Below are positions 36,619 to 46,430 of a stretch of DNA of 64,000 nt, piece after piece (position 1 is the first letter of the stretch; every line of letters begins with the position of its first letter). Position numbers and translations under genes: made by a program. The DNA comes from Daedaleopsis sinensis (lineage: Eukaryota; Basidiomycota; Agaricomycetes; Polyporales; Polyporaceae), in the NCBI GenBank assembly GCA_033807695.1, contig CM066306.1, positions 1,488,001 to 1,552,000 of the forward strand. Direction: 5' to 3'. The notes beneath the pieces were generated by a model. The model made no database searches. It was not told the origin of the DNA and was given only the letters and a program-made list of their open reading frames with translations.

Positions 36619-39291
36619 ATGTCGTCGGCCGCTTCTCTGCCCACCAAGGTATACGCCGAGTGCGGTGTCCAGACCGATCTCCACAAAACAGTTCCTCTCG
36701 CTCCTGCAAACTCAACCCATCTTCAATCGCCTCTCTCGCCTCTCATCGGCTTTGGTTCTCCTTTGGAATTGACTTCGCCCTCAACAGACCACCTGAGGTC
36801 ATCTGCTCGATCTGACACCGCATACACGCACGATTCAGTCGACATTTCCTTCGAATCGATGGCCTCCAGTGGAGATCGGTCCATGACGACTACGACTCGT
36901 GCTTACAAGTCGCAGCAGATCCCCGCCAATCGTCCAACGGCTCTCGCCTATAGGCAGCCGTCTTCAAGAATTGTCTCTCTCCCGGAGTCGACTCCAGGGT
37001 TTCGGATGAAGACCATCATGGAAAGGAAGACGACTCGAGTAGTCTCGATGCCGACGGCTGCCATTCGAGACCTCCGCGACGCATCGTCCGACAGTCTTGA
37101 TGCTCACGAGGATACGTTCACTTCAGAGGACGCTGAATGCAGCCGGGTCCGGGTTCGGTCGCATGCCACGGATGTCCCGCACACCCCTTCTGCGCCGTCT
37201 TCCCCAGACTCGGTGGTCATCATCAATATTGCTAACAACAGTAGTCAACTGTCGCGCGATTTCCTCCGGCAACGATCTGAAGAAGAACCCCCCGAGTCGG
37301 ATGATGGTGAAGGTATGTACGATCTATCTTCGCCATATGCGCAGTGCTCTTGACGGTCGGGCAACATAGGACACTTGGGGTGGATCACCTGGGCGAAGTC
37401 CCCTCCTCGACCAATTCCAGCTTTACACGGGCCGTTGTCCCTTCCATATGCGCGCTGTCCCTCGTGCGTTATATACCGTTGAATTCATCCCGTTGTAAGC
37501 TGACCGGATTTCAGAGGCGCGGAAGGCACGATCATTGAAGAACCCGATAGTATGCCTCGCGTCATATGGGGCCTCGATGCTCATGAGAACGCACCTCATC
37601 GTCCGTTATCAAAGCCGCTCAACTCGCAGTCCGCCACATTCAAGCCCGCCGTTAAAGTCACACGGGACCCTGTCAAAGCTGTAGTAGAGATCAAGCCACA
37701 GAACCAGAAGCCTCCAAAGATTGTGCATCCACCGACAGGGCATCTCCCTGCGTTCAATGGTCGTACATCTCACCCCCACCCCTCCCAAAGCGTGCCAGTC
37801 ACTCGTGCTGCACCCGACTCGCTACCCCAACCCCCGGAGTTCATGTTGAAGCACTCGGAGCCCATTGACCTGGGACGACTCGTCAACAACGAACACGCTC
37901 ATCAGCATCGCGACCTCGTGCATACGGTCGACCACACCTATCCAAGTTGGCAGACCCCATACTCGAACGGATTGATGACTCCTGAACTGATCCATGACCT
38001 CAGTCCCGAGCTCCAAGCAATGTTATTCGCGCAGGAACGACTCCGCGCTAACGGACTAACCCCTTCAATGTTCACGAATGACCTGAACGGAGGCATATCC
38101 GCCTCTTCCTCTTCCTCGTCTTTGCTCAGCTCGTTGAAATCGACTCGCTCTCCTATCGTTCTCGAAGAATTGACGTCTCCGCACTCTTACTCTGGTGTTT
38201 CCCCAAACCTCGCTCAGAAGTATCGCCAACAACAACTCCAGAATCTCTTGCCAACACCGCCCAACTCGTCTTCGCCAATCTGGTCTTCCGCCTTTTCTCC
38301 ATATCAAGGCGCCCTACTATCACCTGAGCTTTTGGCAGCTGCGGGTCTTGCGCAACTGAAAAATCACTATCGCTCTGCACAAATCATTCCTCCTGGCATG
38401 GACGCCACTCAACATTTTCTCATGCAGAACTATGCCAACGCAATGCTGGATGGTCGCCATACAAACTTGACTCATCTGGCTCCTGCTGCGAGTATCAACG
38501 CTGTGACTGGTTCTAAGCTACCCCCGCGTCTTGCGGCTGAGTATGCGCGTCGTCGTACTGTCCCAGAAGACTTGGAAGTTCGCTACCCCAACTCTACTAG
38601 CTATGAGCCCGCAGCCTCTCCGAACGTGCCTAAGGCGCCACCCAACACGCCGCTTGGAACGGGTGCAGCGTTTGGCTCAAAGCGTTCAGATGTTACGGGG
38701 CAGCTGTCCTCGGAGGCGGCTCCTGGCTCTCCATCTTCACCGCGTAATGCGCCTGGTGGCGGGCTAACTCAGCATCTTCGTTCAATCCCTCTGAGCAGGC
38801 TCGTTCAACGTCGGCTCTCTACTGTACCCGAGGAAGACTATGCTTCTAGCGCAGACGGAAGGACGCCCCCACCTGGAGCTCGGGCTGTTGGTAAAGCATC
38901 TACTGGAGCTTCCTCTGGGTTGCATCTATTCTTGTCATCGCCTGGTCAGACGAACGACAATAACGCGTCACTTGGTTTGCTCGGCGACACTCTCGGACGG
39001 CGGTACGGCATGGATGACACGGGTCTGTACTCGGCGCGCAACATGACTCCTAGCGTCAAACTGCCCAACATTGCAAAACCTGCCGGCAACGGGCCGAGCC
39101 CGTCCGATGAACCGCATCTTAAAGAAGCCTCCCGTCGCCAGGGCAGCATGAACGGCGACGGTGGTCGGCGCGGGGATGGCGGTCGGGGCAGAGGCCAAAA
39201 GCGCGGCGGGCGGGGTAAGAAGGGTCGGGGCGGAGCCTTTCATGGGCCAGGTGCGGAAAGAGTCGACGGCGGGCTTGTGGTGAAGTCATGA
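36619..39291 (+). CDS. Uncharacterised low-complexity protein with RG-rich tail
   Basis: I do not recognise this family. Three exons (36619-37312, 37370-37463, 37515-39291) give an 854-residue product. The start is the ATG of MSSAASLPTKVYAECGVQTD. The first 230 residues are S/T/P-rich with scattered basic sites. The small second exon encodes a conserved-looking HLGWITWAKSPPRPIPAL stretch, followed across the splice by PRVIWGLDAHENAPHRPLSK. A helical block, TPELIHDLSPELQAMLFAQE, lies in the middle. The last 45 residues are Gly/Arg/Lys-rich (GDGGRGRGQKRGGRGKKGRG), which suggests RNA binding. No enzyme motif, signal peptide or membrane segment is seen. It is probably largely disordered. Confidence 0.7.
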
Positions 39292-39816
39292 ATTTTCGTT
39301 AGGTATGTCAGTATCTGCGAGCCGGATTGCTTCATCCCTACTCGTTGCGCTGACTTTCTTGCAAAAGGTCCCGCGGTCAGGACCCGCAGCTGCGCAGTAT
39401 GTCGCTCATGCTCTGGTCTCTTCCATATTCATATTTCTCCCGTTCCTGTTTCGTCTCAGTCCAACGCGTGTTCTGCAGGTTCGATCGATTCGGTGATATT
39501 GGACTCCGTTACTCGGAAGTTGCAAGTGTGTACAAAGGACGCATGTGATGTGCATGTTGTGTATCGATGCGTAGAGAGTAGGAGGACGATTGCAATTGAA
39601 GCTTGTGTGTGCCCTGACCGCTCCTGACCGGCGTGGACTGCACGACAAATTCCGGACGGAGTTGTTGCCATGGGCGGTGCCGGCGAGATGAGACCCAAGA
39701 AAGTGGATAGGACCCACGTGGGCGCCGCTGCTATCCTAGCGCCTGGAGGTGTAGAAGGCCGTTGCAAGCTTCAGACAGGCTTCAGACCGCGACCATTGTC
39801 CTCTCCGTCCGACACG
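39292..39816. other. Intergenic region before MAPKK
   Basis: 525 bp containing the 3' end of the RG-tailed protein gene and the MAPKK promoter. An in-frame ATG at 39670 would extend the kinase by 49 residues. That stretch is not obviously kinase-like, and I treat it as leader. Confidence 0.4.
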
Positions 39817-41618
39817 ATGCAGTCGCTCCATCCCAGCCCTCAACGCCCCATCGGCCCCCGCGTCCTCACTCGCTCTGCGTCTCCTCATCCGTTTAATGTC
39901 TCTGCTGAGATCGCCCCTCTCAATATCCGCAAGGGCTCTAGGGATCAGTCGAATGGTACTAGTCTCCTCTCGCCTCCTCCATCGGTACATTCTTCGTCCA
40001 GGTCGACAACACCCACTCTATCATCTCCCATACCTGGCCCTTCACCCAGAAAGAAACCCGCATTGCCCAAGATTGACTTCAAGAGTATCGATAACAGTAG
40101 CTTTGACCTCTATGCGGGCGGTCCTCAACAGCTCACTTCACCGGCGCCCCTACGCGTCAATTCGGACAACACGAGCGAGCCTACCATCCGGCCAGACCAG
40201 ACCATCTCACCGCGTCCGCGTCCGCCGCCGAGCGTGTCGCTAGGCAGTCTGCGGCAGACCGTGGAGGAGTTCGACCAATGGCACGACGATATGCTCGAGG
40301 AGCTCACCCGGCTCGGCGAGGGCGCGGGGGGAGCTGTGTACAAGGTGCGCGACCGGCGGACAGGCGTCGTGATGGCGCGCAAAACGATCACGACGCTCGA
40401 GGCCCCGATGAAGCAGCTCCTGCGCGAGATCCAGATCACGTCCAGCACCTCGCACGTCAACATTGTGCACTTCTACGGCGTGTACATCAGCCCGAGCAGC
40501 AGCGAGGTCAAGGTGCTCATGGAGTTCGCTGAGGGCGGCTCCCTCGAGTCCGTCGGGAAGCGGATGCGGGAGATCGGCGGCAGGGTTGGTGAGAAGGTCG
40601 CTGGGCGGCTTGCGGAAGGGGTGCGTATCTCCGTTTGCACGTCTCTCTGCCGTGCACTCTGCCTCGCCGCCGATTGGACGGGGTTGCCAATTCCGAGACG
40701 CTGGGTGCTGACCGCGGGTGCTCTTGGGCTGCAGATCCTGCAAGGCCTGGCGTATCTGCACTCGCGCAAGACGATCCACCGCGACATCAAGCCGCCGAAC
40801 ATCCTGCTCACGCGCGAAGGCGTCGTCAAGCTCTGCGACTTCGGTGTCTCGGGCGAGCTGATCAACTCTGTGGCCGGAACGTTCACGGGCACGAGCCTCT
40901 ACATGGCTGTGAGTGCCTTCTTCCGCGCGAGACGCTCCGTACTCACAATCCGTGATGGTGTCACAGCCGGAACGCCTGTCTGGACATGACTACACCATCC
41001 GATCAGACGTCTGGTCCACGGGCATTACACTGCTCGAGTTGGTGACGAACCGGTTCCCATTCCCAACTGATCTGGCCGCGATCGAGCTCATGATGTATAT
41101 CGTCCAAAACGAGGTAAGTGGTTACGCGCAGCGTCTTCTTTGCGGTGTGCTGAGCAGACTTCTTTGATGTCCTTCTCCCGCGTGGCTGCCTTGCTCCCAC
41201 ACGACAGCCCCCAGAACTTGAGGACGAGGATGACATCGTGTACAGTCCGGAGATGAAGGACTTCATGAAGAAAACGTGGGTTTTCTCCGGAGCCGCACCG
41301 ATGACATCGCGATGTTGAACAACCGTCTATTCAGCCTTACTCGTGATGCATTGACGCGCCCCTCACCAAGGGAGATGCTCGAGCACCCGTGGATCGTCAG
41401 TACTATGCAGCACAAAGTCGACATGGCTTATTGGATGCGCAAAGTCTGGGGATGGCCGAAGGTCAAGAAATCGGCAGACTCGTGCGTGTACTCATCACCT
41501 CTAGTATCTACGCGGAGGCTGATCACATACACGGTTGTGCAGAACGTCAAGACCGAGCTCGAGTCGGAGCGAGCAGTCCTTGGACGCATCTATGGCGAGC
41601 CTCTCCATCGAGGCTTAG
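39817..41618 (+). CDS. MKK2: MAP kinase kinase, Mkk1/Mkk2 (cell wall integrity) type
   Basis: Six exons (39817-40620, 40735-40908, 40967-41113, 41208-41275, 41335-41481, 41543-41618) give 471 residues. A 150-residue S/P-rich N-terminus precedes the kinase domain. That domain has the glycine loop LGEGAGGAVYKV, the ATP lysine in VMARKTI, catalytic HRDIKPPNILL, CDFGVSGELINS and the dual activation site S-VAG-T before GTSLYMAPERL. It continues with SDVWSTGITLLELVTNRFPF. The insert RVGEKVAGRLAEGILQGLAY is typical of fungal Mkk1/2 rather than Ste7 or Pbs2 orthologues. It should relay Bck1-type MAPKKK signals to the Slt2/Mpk1 MAPK. Splicing at 41482 replaces a readthrough tail with a Ser-rich C-terminus ending MASLSIEA. 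Confidence 0.9.
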
Positions 41619-41968
41619 CCTGTATACTCGCTACCTTTTTTCCCTCTGCAACTCGGACCAACGCGTTTCGCGTTTCGCGTCTCTGCGACCTGTACCTGTT
41701 CGTACCCTGTTGAGATTCTAGTACTCTGGTGCTCGGTGCATTCCGCTTAGTCTCTGCCATCTCGTTCCATCTCTCGCCTCGTTTTGTTTGACCATCTCTT
41801 TTCTCTCCCTCTGTGGCCTGTCATACATAATCCATCTGCTAGCTCGCGACCTGCACATATGGGACAACATAGCTACCTGTACACATAGAATGCAATAAAG
41901 GAATCAGAAAGATTAACGGTATCTTGGGGGCAGCAGGCTATGTATAGCCACACAAGACAGACATTCAT
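41619..41968. other. MAPKK 3' region and tRNA upstream sequence
   Basis: CT-rich then AT-richer DNA with an AATAAA-like GCAATAAAGG at 41892-41901, a plausible polyadenylation signal for the kinase gene. No other gene is seen. Confidence 0.5.
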
Positions 41969-42059
41969 GGCAGTGTAGCCAAGTGGTTACGGCGTCACGT
42001 TTAGGCCTGTTCCAATCCGTGATGGGTTTCCCGCGCGAGTTCGAATCTCGTCACTGTCA
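41969..42059 (+). tRNA. tRNA-Leu(UAG) with 11-nt intron
   Basis: A full cloverleaf can be drawn. The acceptor stem is GGCAGTG/CACTGTC with one G-U pair and discriminator A. The D arm is GCC..GGC, the anticodon stem TCACG/CGTGA, and a class II variable arm GGG-TTT-CCC is present. The T arm is GCGAG-TTCGAAT-CTCGT. The anticodon loop is interrupted one base 3' of the TAG anticodon by an intron at 42006-42016, the standard tRNA intron position. The long variable arm and A discriminator agree with leucine. A T7 run follows the gene. Confidence 0.93.
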
Positions 42060-42063
42060 ACAA

Positions 42064-42070
42064 TTTTTTT
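42064..42070 (+). terminator. RNA polymerase III terminator
   Basis: A run of seven T residues begins four bases after the tRNA discriminator, the expected Pol III stop. Confidence 0.85.
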
Positions 42071-42164
42071 CTCACTGACCGATCAAGGGCGCTTGAGACA
42101 CCTGCTCATACGGGCGGTTCCAATAGCACTCTGACTGGATCCACCACCTTGACCACTGTGCACT

Positions 42165-44142
42165 ATGGCTTCTGCTTCGGGTGAGCGACTTCCATCTATC
42201 TAGTTTCTCAGCAGATGGCCTGATATGCTTTCAGCTACTGGTAAACTCTCTCGTGAGGAATTCCGGCGACAGAAAGACCTCGATGCTGCTCGTAAAGCCG
42301 GTACCGCTCCGGCCGCCCTCGACGAGGAGGGCAAGGCTATCAACCCCCATATTCCACGCAAGTTGTCCTTCTATCCGTCGGATGCCTTCTGTCTGACTAG
42401 TGCTGTAACCAGAATACATCGCCCAAGCACCATGGTATCTCGACACCGGCGCACCCTCCCTCAGCCACCAACGTATCCCGGAGTATGACCGCTCCGCCGA
42501 CAAGCTCGACAACTGGTACGACCGCGGGGCGAAGGCTGGCCCGGCCGCGAAGAAGTACCGCAAGGGCGCGTGCGAGAACTGCGGGGCAATGACGCACAAG
42601 CGGCAGGACTGCCTGGAGCGGCCGCGGAAGAAGGGGGCGCGGTTCACGAACCGGGACATCGCGCCGGACGAGGTCATCCAGGACATCGCGTCGGGCTACG
42701 ACGCGAAGCGCGACCGGTGGAACGGGTACGACCCCGCGGAGCACAAGCGCGTGTATGAGGAGTACGAGGCGGTCGAGGCGGCGCGGCAGAAGCTGCGGGA
42801 GGAGGAGATCGACAAGCGCACGACGACGGACCTCGCGGCGGTGCGCAAGGTCGCGAAGGCGGGCAAGGAGAAGGGCGAGGGGCGGGACGACGACTTTGGG
42901 AGCAGCGACGACGAGGATGAGGACCAGGACAAGTACGCGGAGTCGGCGGACGCGGTTGGGCAGAAGCTGGACACGAAGACGCGGATCACGGTGCGGAATT
43001 TGCGTATCCGCGAGGACACGGCGAAGTACCTCATCAACCTGGACCCGTCGAGCGCATACTACGACCCCAAGACCCGCTCTATGCGTGACAACCCGGTGAA
43101 GAACGTGCCGGCGGAAGAGGTACGTTGCGCCACTGCTGCCTAGTTTGTCTGTCTCTGCGTCTCCCCAGCGTGCTCATGCGCCGCACCCAGGCGATATTCG
43201 CCGGCGACAACTTCTACCGGTATTCTGGAGAGGCCCCGGCAGTGCAGAAGCTGCAGCTGTTCGCCTGGAATGCTGCTGCGCGCGGAAACGACGTGCACAT
43301 GAACGCGAACCCCACGCAGGGGCAGCTCCTTCACCAGCACTACCTGAAGAAGAAGGACGAGCTGAAGGACAAGACGAAGGTGTCCATTCTCGCGAAATAC
43401 GGAGGTGAGGAGTATCTCGAGAAGGCACCGAAGGAGTTGTTGCAGGGGCAGACGGAGGAGTACGTGGAGTATTCGCGCACGGGACAGGTCATCAAGGGGA
43501 AGGAGAGGGCAAAGACCAGGTCGAAGTACCCGGAAGATGGTGCGTACCCGGAAATCCCCCACGTCGAAGAGTGCAACTGACAATCTCGCTCGCTCTCAGT
43601 GTATGTCAACAACCATACTGCTGTGTGGGGTTCGTGGTACGACATCGCTACCGGAGCATGGGGCTACGCATGCTGTCACTCGTCCGTGCACATGTCGTAC
43701 TGTACGGGCGAAGCCGGTATCGAGGCCGCAAAAGCGTCGAGCGCGAAAAACCTGCTGGAATCGTCGACGCCGACGTCCATGCCCCCACCACCCGTACCGA
43801 CAGAGACTGTCGAGGAGCGCAAGAAGAAGGCAGAGGAGCTGTATTCGAAGAAACGGCTGGGCGAGGGCGAGCTGTCGCTCGACAGAGACAAGCTCTCGCA
43901 GGCCCTCAGCGAGGAGCGGAAACGGAAGGCGAGAGGAGACGACGATGGCGACCGTTCCGGGAAGAAGCCGAAGGGTGGGTTGGGCTCGAGTCACGAAGTG
44001 AGCGAGGAAGAGCTCGGTGAGTCCATGTTCTCGTCCGTTGTCCTTGCAGACTGTCTTGACGAAACGCTTTGCAGAGGCATACCGGATGAACCGGCGGATG
44101 ACGGAGGACCCGATGGCCAACTACGTGGATACGGAGCTCTGA
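42165..44142 (+). CDS. SLU7: Pre-mRNA splicing factor SLU7
   Basis: Six exons (42165-42180, 42235-42357, 42413-43119, 43191-43539, 43600-44016, 44075-44142) give 559 residues. The zinc knuckle [14 protein letters not shown] has ligands at about residues 100, 103, 108 and 113. Family blocks include [60 protein letters not shown] and [11 protein letters not shown]7 acts in the second step of splicing and helps choose 3' splice sites. The second intron (42358-42412) has no workable GT donor; reading it as a GC-AG intron (GCAAGT donor) restores [13 protein letters not shown] exactly. Acidic and lysine-rich linkers lie in the middle and at the C-terminus. Confidence 0.95.
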
Positions 44143-44504
44143 GCATGACCGGACATTTGTATCGATATATGTGCGATTGTTTTGTACGCTACATACATCC
44201 CAGACTGCACTACGTGTGGTGTTATTGATGCGCCTGAGGCTACAGCACACAATATTGTTTTGTACGGGCTGCATGAGGCTGCATGCCGGTGAGCGTAATT
44301 GGTGGATCAGGAAGACGATGTCATAGGCGTGTGTTCCCACGTGTGCGCCTCGGGTATTGAGGTTGAAGTTGGTCGGGCGAGCGCCGTCGCTGTCCTTTAC
44401 GTCCTCCTCACCGTTCCTCTCGTTGTGCTCGCCCTCGTGCTCGCTGTCGCGGGACCGTCCTGCTAGGATACCCGTCTCATGCCCGTATGACCATCTGACC
44501 CTGT
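44143..44504. other. Intergenic region downstream of SLU7
   Basis: 362 bp between two tandem plus-strand genes, CT-rich from 44390 as in a fungal promoter or leader. No gene is supported. Confidence 0.5.
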
Positions 44505-45743
44505 ATGCAACTCACGACTGGTCTTCCCCTCCTTCTCGCCCTCGGCGCCCGTGTCTTCCTGAACACACTTGTCCCCGACCCAGCCCACACACCCTCCAGC
44601 TCAGACTTTCTCCTCAACGGCCTATTCCAAGGCGTCCTCGTCCACAACACCCTCACTCAGCTCCCCCAAGCCGCGATCGTCGTGGCCGTCGGCATCGCCG
44701 CGAAGCTCGTCATCGACTTCGTGCGCGACGCCGACGTCGTCCAGACAGCGTGCACAGTCCTCGGCGCCGCCCTCGGCGTGATCTCTACCGACCTCCTTGC
44801 GCAGTTTGTCGACGGCTCGTCCGGGCTCGGCCTCGGGCCCGACGTGCCCCCCGAACGCGTGCCAGCGGCCGTCCCTGCGCGCGAGCCCCCGCCGGACCCC
44901 CCGAAACGCATCCGCCTCGTGTCCTTCGGGCGGGACCGCACACGCTCGCAGCGGCACCGCGAGCGCGAGAAGGAGCGCGAGAGGGAGCGGGAGCGGCTGC
45001 GGGAGCTCGAGCGGGAGCACGACGAGTACGACCGCCACCGCGACGTCTCTCACTCTCATCCCCACCTTCCCCCTCACCCCCACTCTCTCGCACACTCACA
45101 CCCAAACGCACACTCACCCGCACACGACCGGCACGGCCGCTCGAGCGAGGTGCGCCCGATCACGCCGACGCTGACGTACTGCAGCACCGCGCCGTCCATC
45201 TCGCTCGACAGCGTGCCGTCCTCGATCGACCCCGAGGGGAAGCTCACGCCGGCGGAGCGCGAGGTCGCGGTGCTGCGCGCGCGCGCGAGCCTCGCGGACT
45301 CGGAGCGGCGGCGGTTCAAGGAGGAGCGCAAGTGGGCGATGAGCCAGGGGAACGCCGCGCGCGCGAGCCAGCTCGCGTGGCAGGTCAAGCGCTACACGGC
45401 CCTCATGGAGAGCTTCCACAGGGAGGCGGACGCCAAAGTCGTCGAAGGTGCGTCCCGTGCCTGTGTGCAGAGGCTGAGATTTGAGACTCACGCTCGATTC
45501 TCAGCTGCACGGGTCGCGGCTGCTCCTGGGGTGCCACCGGCGGGCCATGGCCAGAGCAGCTCGTCGCGGCGGCGCTCGCACTCGCGACAGCGCAAGTCGA
45601 GCGTGTCCGCGGGCGCGGGGGGCTCGACTGCGAACGGCCAGCCTCTCGTCAGCGTCACCGTCGGCGCAAGCCCGCGCTCGCGGAAACGCAGCGGGGGCAC
45701 CGCTACCCTCAAGCCGGCCATCTTCGTCCAGGGCCGAGAGTGA
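44505..45743 (+). CDS. Predicted membrane protein with charged coiled coil
   Basis: Two exons, 44505-45447 and 45506-45743 within a one-base uncertainty at the acceptor (45505 keeps the frame), give 393 residues. I do not recognise the family. The N-terminal third has hydrophobic segments (LPLLLALGARVFL, AAIVVAVGIAAKLVIDFV, TACTVLGAALGVISTDLLA), suggesting two or three membrane passes. An R/E-rich coiled coil (EREKERERERERLRELERE) follows. After a His/Ser/Pro linker comes a helical block with ADSERRRFKEERKWAMSQGN and ASQLAWQVKRYTALMESFHR. The C-terminus is S/R-rich. The 57-nt intron is a multiple of three and lacks stops, so retention would add 19 residues. Confidence 0.65.
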   Translation: MQLTTGLPLLLALGARVFLNTLVPDPAHTPSSSDFLLNGLFQGVLVHNTLTQLPQAAIVVAVGIAAKLVIDFVRDADVVQTACTVLGAALGVISTDLLAQFVDGSSGLGLGPDVPPERVPAAVPAREPPPDPPKRIRLVSFGRDRTRSQRHREREKERERERERLRELEREHDEYDRHRDVSHSHPHLPPHPHSLAHSHPNAHSPAHDRHGRSSEVRPITPTLTYCSTAPSISLDSVPSSIDPEGKLTPAEREVAVLRARASLADSERRRFKEERKWAMSQGNAARASQLAWQVKRYTALMESFHREADAKVVEGASRACVQRLRFETHARFSAARVAAAPGVPPAGHGQSSSSRRRSHSRQRKSSVSAGAGGSTANGQPLVSVTVGASPRSRKRSGGTATLKPAIFVQGRE

Positions 45744-46430
45744 GTATTCCGATGTATGTGCTCGGGTTCGCTCCGTTCGTTCTGTGTGCTGGTGCTGACT
45801 TTCCGCAAGTCTGCACTTAGGTGTAAAATAGGACTCTATCGACAGTCGTCTTCTACGCCATCTGCAAGAGTACGAAGATGTGCATACAGCCAGTTTGCAC
45901 GCTCATAACGTCCAACGGTACCATCCACGACTCGCATATACCTGGGTGTACCTGAACACGTGGAACGCTGCACGATTGGGACAAGGCTTCACAATTCCGT
46001 CGCGCTCGACGATGTGGTGCTGGAAGGGAGGCTTCTTGTGATAGACAGGGACTTGCGTGCTCCTGAGGAGTCGTGTGGTATATTGTTGTATTACTATTAT
46101 GGCACGCGATGGATGTTACACGGAACTTCATTCTTCTTGCGGACTGTGGGTGCTATCGAAAACAATTGACCGACTATCGACCGGGGAACAGCGTGAACGG
46201 TGAGGAGCGCAACGGGAACAGTGACATATGATACGGGAGCGTGTAATGTACGAGCGACGGCACTGATGGATAAACAAGTCGGTGTGCGAGCGGACTAAGC
46301 GGGGGGCAGCGTTCGAGGTAAGCGTAGATGGATGAGCGCGAGGAAAACTACAGTTGTATGATACAGTGGCGTGATAGATCATGACGACTGGAACGGGGAG
46401 GGCAGAAAGGGCGCACATGTACAGGCAACG
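45744..46430. other. Intergenic, convergent gene ends
   Basis: 687 bp between the membrane-protein stop and the CHD1 stop. It is relatively AT-rich around 46070-46300 and should hold both 3' UTRs. No coding feature is supported. Confidence 0.5.

Noticed and set aside
44357..45484. 375-codon Arg/Pro-rich frame on the plus strand
   Set aside because: It overlaps the membrane/coiled-coil gene in a different phase; its composition is that of a GC-rich frame shadow.
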